Source: Caminibacter pacificus
Lineage (GTDB): Bacteria; Campylobacterota; Campylobacteria; Campylobacterales; Nautiliaceae
Reading direction: 5' to 3'
NCBI RefSeq assembly: GCF_003752135.1
Contig: NZ_RJVK01000005.1
Coordinates: 1 to 64,000 of the forward strand
Length of the DNA: 64,000 nt
Shown: one piece after another, positions 62,393 through 64,000 of the stretch
Layout: each line of letters opens with the position of its first letter
How positions within the stretch are numbered: the stretch's first letter is position 1
Made by a program: the position numbers and the translations under genes
The notes under the pieces: generated by a model
Seen by the model: only the letters and a program-made list of their open reading frames with translations
Database searches by the model: none
Told to the model about the DNA's origin: nothing

Positions 62393-62998
62393 TCACCACC
62401 AAGCTAAAATTTTTTCGTTTATATCTTCGGGGGATTTTTTTAGCATATGATAGATGTATCTTGCAAACATATCCGTTTCGATATTTACTTTTTGGTGGAT
62501 TTTGTAGTATTTAAAAAGCGTATTTTCAAACGTATGAGGGATAATAGTCAGACGAAATCTGTCGCTAAATACCTCGTTTATCGTAAGACTCACCCCGTCA
62601 ATTGCAATACTGCCTTTTGGAGCGATATATTTCATAATTTTGGGGTCCGTTTTTATAATTACGTCGTATGAATTTTGTGTTTTTTTGATTTCAAGTATCT
62701 CTCCGATAGCATCGACGTGTCCTTGAATCAAATGTCCGTCAATCCTATCCCCGAATCTCAAAGCAGGTTCGATATGTACGTATTTTCCGGCTTGATAATT
62801 CTCAAGAGGTACTATTTTTTGAGTCTCGGGAGATAACTCCACCTCAAACCCGTCGGGATATATTTTCGTAGCCGTCAAACAAACCCCGTTTATTGCTATG
62901 CTATCCCCGATTTGAGGTTTATATTTTGCAATAACTCTCAGTTTATTGTTGCTAAAACTTTTAATTTTCGCCGTTTCTCTTATCAGTCCGTTAAACAC
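62393..62998 (-). CDS. ribE: Riboflavin synthase alpha subunit
   Basis: This enzyme dismutates two lumazines to riboflavin and pairs functionally with RibH at 29.6 kb. The 201-residue protein is an internal duplication: each half has a lumazine-binding barrel (MFNGLIRETAKI ... SIAINGVCLTATKI and VKIIGHV-like GHLIQGHVDAIGEI ... SIAIDGVSLTINEV). It overlaps dusB by one base and is translated after it. Confidence 0.94.
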   Translation of the reverse strand: MFNGLIRETAKIKSFSNNKLRVIAKYKPQIGDSIAINGVCLTATKIYPDGFEVELSPETQKIVPLENYQAGKYVHIEPALRFGDRIDGHLIQGHVDAIGEILEIKKTQNSYDVIIKTDPKIMKYIAPKGSIAIDGVSLTINEVFSDRFRLTIIPHTFENTLFKYYKIHQKVNIETDMFARYIYHMLKKSPEDINEKILAWW

Positions 62999-63927
62999 TA
63001 AAAATACTCCTCAATAAGTTCTCTGGCTGTTTTGGCGTCTTTTACTTCGTTTATTTTGCTTCTGAATTCTGAGGCTTTTGCAATTCCTTTTGAGTAGGCG
63101 TGAGCGTGTTTTCTAAACAAAATCACTCCGTATTCGCCGTACCAATATATCATCTGGTCGAAATGTTCCAAAATCACCTCTTTTTTCTGCTGTGGAGTGA
63201 TATCTCCTTGTTGTTTCATTTCAAGAAAAATCCAAGGTTTTCCGATAGCTCCTCTACCGATAGCAACTCCTACGGCTCCGGTATATTCAAGAACGAATTT
63301 CGCTTTTTCGTAGTCGGTAATGTCTCCGTTTGCGATTACGGGAATATTTACGGCTTCTACTACTTTTTTTATCTCTTCGTAGTTTGCTTGACCTTTATAC
63401 ATCTGTTTGACCGTTCTTCCGTGTACGGTTAGAAACTCTATTCCCAAATCTTCAAGCATTTTAGCTCTATCTACGGCGACTATCTCGTCAAATCCGAGTC
63501 TCATTTTGGCGCTTACGGGTTTTTTTGAGGTTTTTACGATAGCACTTACTATCTCTTTTAGTTTTTCTTTGTTTTCGTCTTTAAGAAGCACTCCTCCAAA
63601 TCCGCTTCTTCTGGCTTTATTTACGGGACAGCCCAAATTTATATCTATTCCGTCGACTTCTTCCATTTCGTTTATGATTTCTACGGCTTTTATAGCGTTT
63701 TCGACGTTATTTGCGGCTACTTGAATGAAATAAGGGGTTTCAAGAGGAGATTTTTGCATCATTTTTTTCGTTTTTTCGTTGTTGTAAGCGATTGCGTTGA
63801 CGTTTATCATTTCGCTAAACGTCATATCGCAGCCGAATTTTTTTACAACACTTCTAAAAGGTAGGTCGGTATATCCCGCAAGGGGAGCTAAGAAATATTT
63901 AGCAGATTTGTGAGTCGATGTACTCAT
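62998..63927 (-). CDS. dusB: tRNA-dihydrouridine synthase DusB
   Basis: Dus enzymes are flavoproteins that reduce uridine in tRNA D-loops. The 309-residue protein has the N-terminal APLAGYTDLPFRSVVKKFG, the catalytic Cys in GIDINLGCPVNKARRSGFGG, VSAKMRLGFDE and the flavin-binding VTVHGRTVKQMYKG with VIANGDITDYEKA. GRGAIGKPWIF follows. DusB is the usual bacterial ancestor type. Its start lies inside the end of the upstream gene (29-base overlap). Confidence 0.92.
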   Translation of the reverse strand: MSTSTHKSAKYFLAPLAGYTDLPFRSVVKKFGCDMTFSEMINVNAIAYNNEKTKKMMQKSPLETPYFIQVAANNVENAIKAVEIINEMEEVDGIDINLGCPVNKARRSGFGGVLLKDENKEKLKEIVSAIVKTSKKPVSAKMRLGFDEIVAVDRAKMLEDLGIEFLTVHGRTVKQMYKGQANYEEIKKVVEAVNIPVIANGDITDYEKAKFVLEYTGAVGVAIGRGAIGKPWIFLEMKQQGDITPQQKKEVILEHFDQMIYWYGEYGVILFRKHAHAYSKGIAKASEFRSKINEVKDAKTARELIEEYF

Positions 63928-64000
63928 CGATATCGTCTTTTTGAGGTAGGTTGAGGTAATATTCGAAAAATTTCAGGTTGTTTTCTTCTACTATTTGTCT
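63899..64000 (-). CDS. C-terminal end of a protein running off the window (possibly TilS)
   Basis: The last 33 codons of a minus-strand gene are visible, containing NLKFFEYYLNLPQKDDIDEY and ending QIC before TAA at 63899. Its stop lies 29 bases inside dusB. In Helicobacter the gene upstream of the dus homologue is tilS (tRNA lysidine synthetase), so TilS is the positional guess. The fragment alone does not identify it. Confidence 0.6.
   Translation of the reverse strand, partial: RQIVEENNLKFFEYYLNLPQKDDIDEYIDSQIC

Noticed and set aside
1-64000. CRISPR arrays, prophage or complete insertion sequences
   Set aside because: No regularly spaced repeats, transposase, integrase or phage structural genes were found on either strand.

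Overview
The window is AT-rich, densely packed bacterial chromosome that reads as Campylobacterota (Epsilonproteobacteria), most like the thermophilic vent order Nautiliales (Nautilia/Caminibacter type). That placement is inferred from gene content and order: ruvC|oriC|dnaA-dnaN-gyrB, rnj-ksgA, a coaE-speE pair as in Helicobacter, DUF493 (HP0495 type), ThyX, class III ribonucleotide reductase and QueF/QueH. No rRNA gene lies inside, but a near-consensus promoter at the left edge (59-87, minus) points out of the window and looks like a stable-RNA promoter.

Layout. 0.2-4.1 kb: pcm, nitrilase-fold hydrolase, purB, then tatB and a pseudouridine synthase. 4.1-8.4 kb: a repeat relic, tRNA-Asn, an AraC regulator and a zinc-type operon (Fur-family regulator, znuA, znuC, znuB) with its own operator. 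8.4-13.1 kb is the most accessory stretch: a lipoprotein/XRE divergent pair with two matching operators, a PIN-toxin module, trmH, a methyltransferase/metallo-beta-lactamase/small lipoprotein operon and a MazEF module. 13.1-17.7 kb: anaerobic ribonucleotide reductase in three pieces (nrdD body, a separate 55-residue glycyl-radical peptide, nrdG), then pyrC. 17.7-32.2 kb: housekeeping (rnj, ksgA, hisF, rlmN, tpx, dapF, a GGDEF/EAL protein, kdsA, ribH, nusB, ruvC) with two parS sites at 22.0 and 22.3 kb. 32.2-37.6 kb: the replication origin region, with DnaA-box clusters on both sides of dnaA, then dnaN, gyrB, queF.

37.6-50.5 kb is the most striking block: a secreted subtilase-kelch protein with a C-terminal Gly-rich/hydrophobic/basic sorting tail, a small exosortase-like membrane protein directly behind it, and a nearly complete type II secretion system in two divergent operons (K-L-M-N-C-D-E-F leftward, G-H-I-J rightward). 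The simplest reading is a dedicated export-and-processing system for one surface protease. 50.5-64 kb: a double-length ThyX, an rRNA m5C methyltransferase, coaE with a shortened spermidine-synthase-like gene, queH, fabZ-lpxA-clpX-mreB-mreC, an acidic repeat protein, HtrA/DegP, ribE, dusB and the tail of one more gene.

A recurrent oddity is that three genes (ksgA, a methyltransferase at 17.1-17.7 kb and the exosortase-like gene) have conserved or membrane-like N-terminal sequence upstream of the first AUG/GUG/UUG. In each case an AUU/AUA/AUC codon sits a few bases behind a Shine-Dalgarno-like sequence. No intergenic stretch exceeds about 300 bases. No CRISPR array, prophage or complete insertion sequence was seen.
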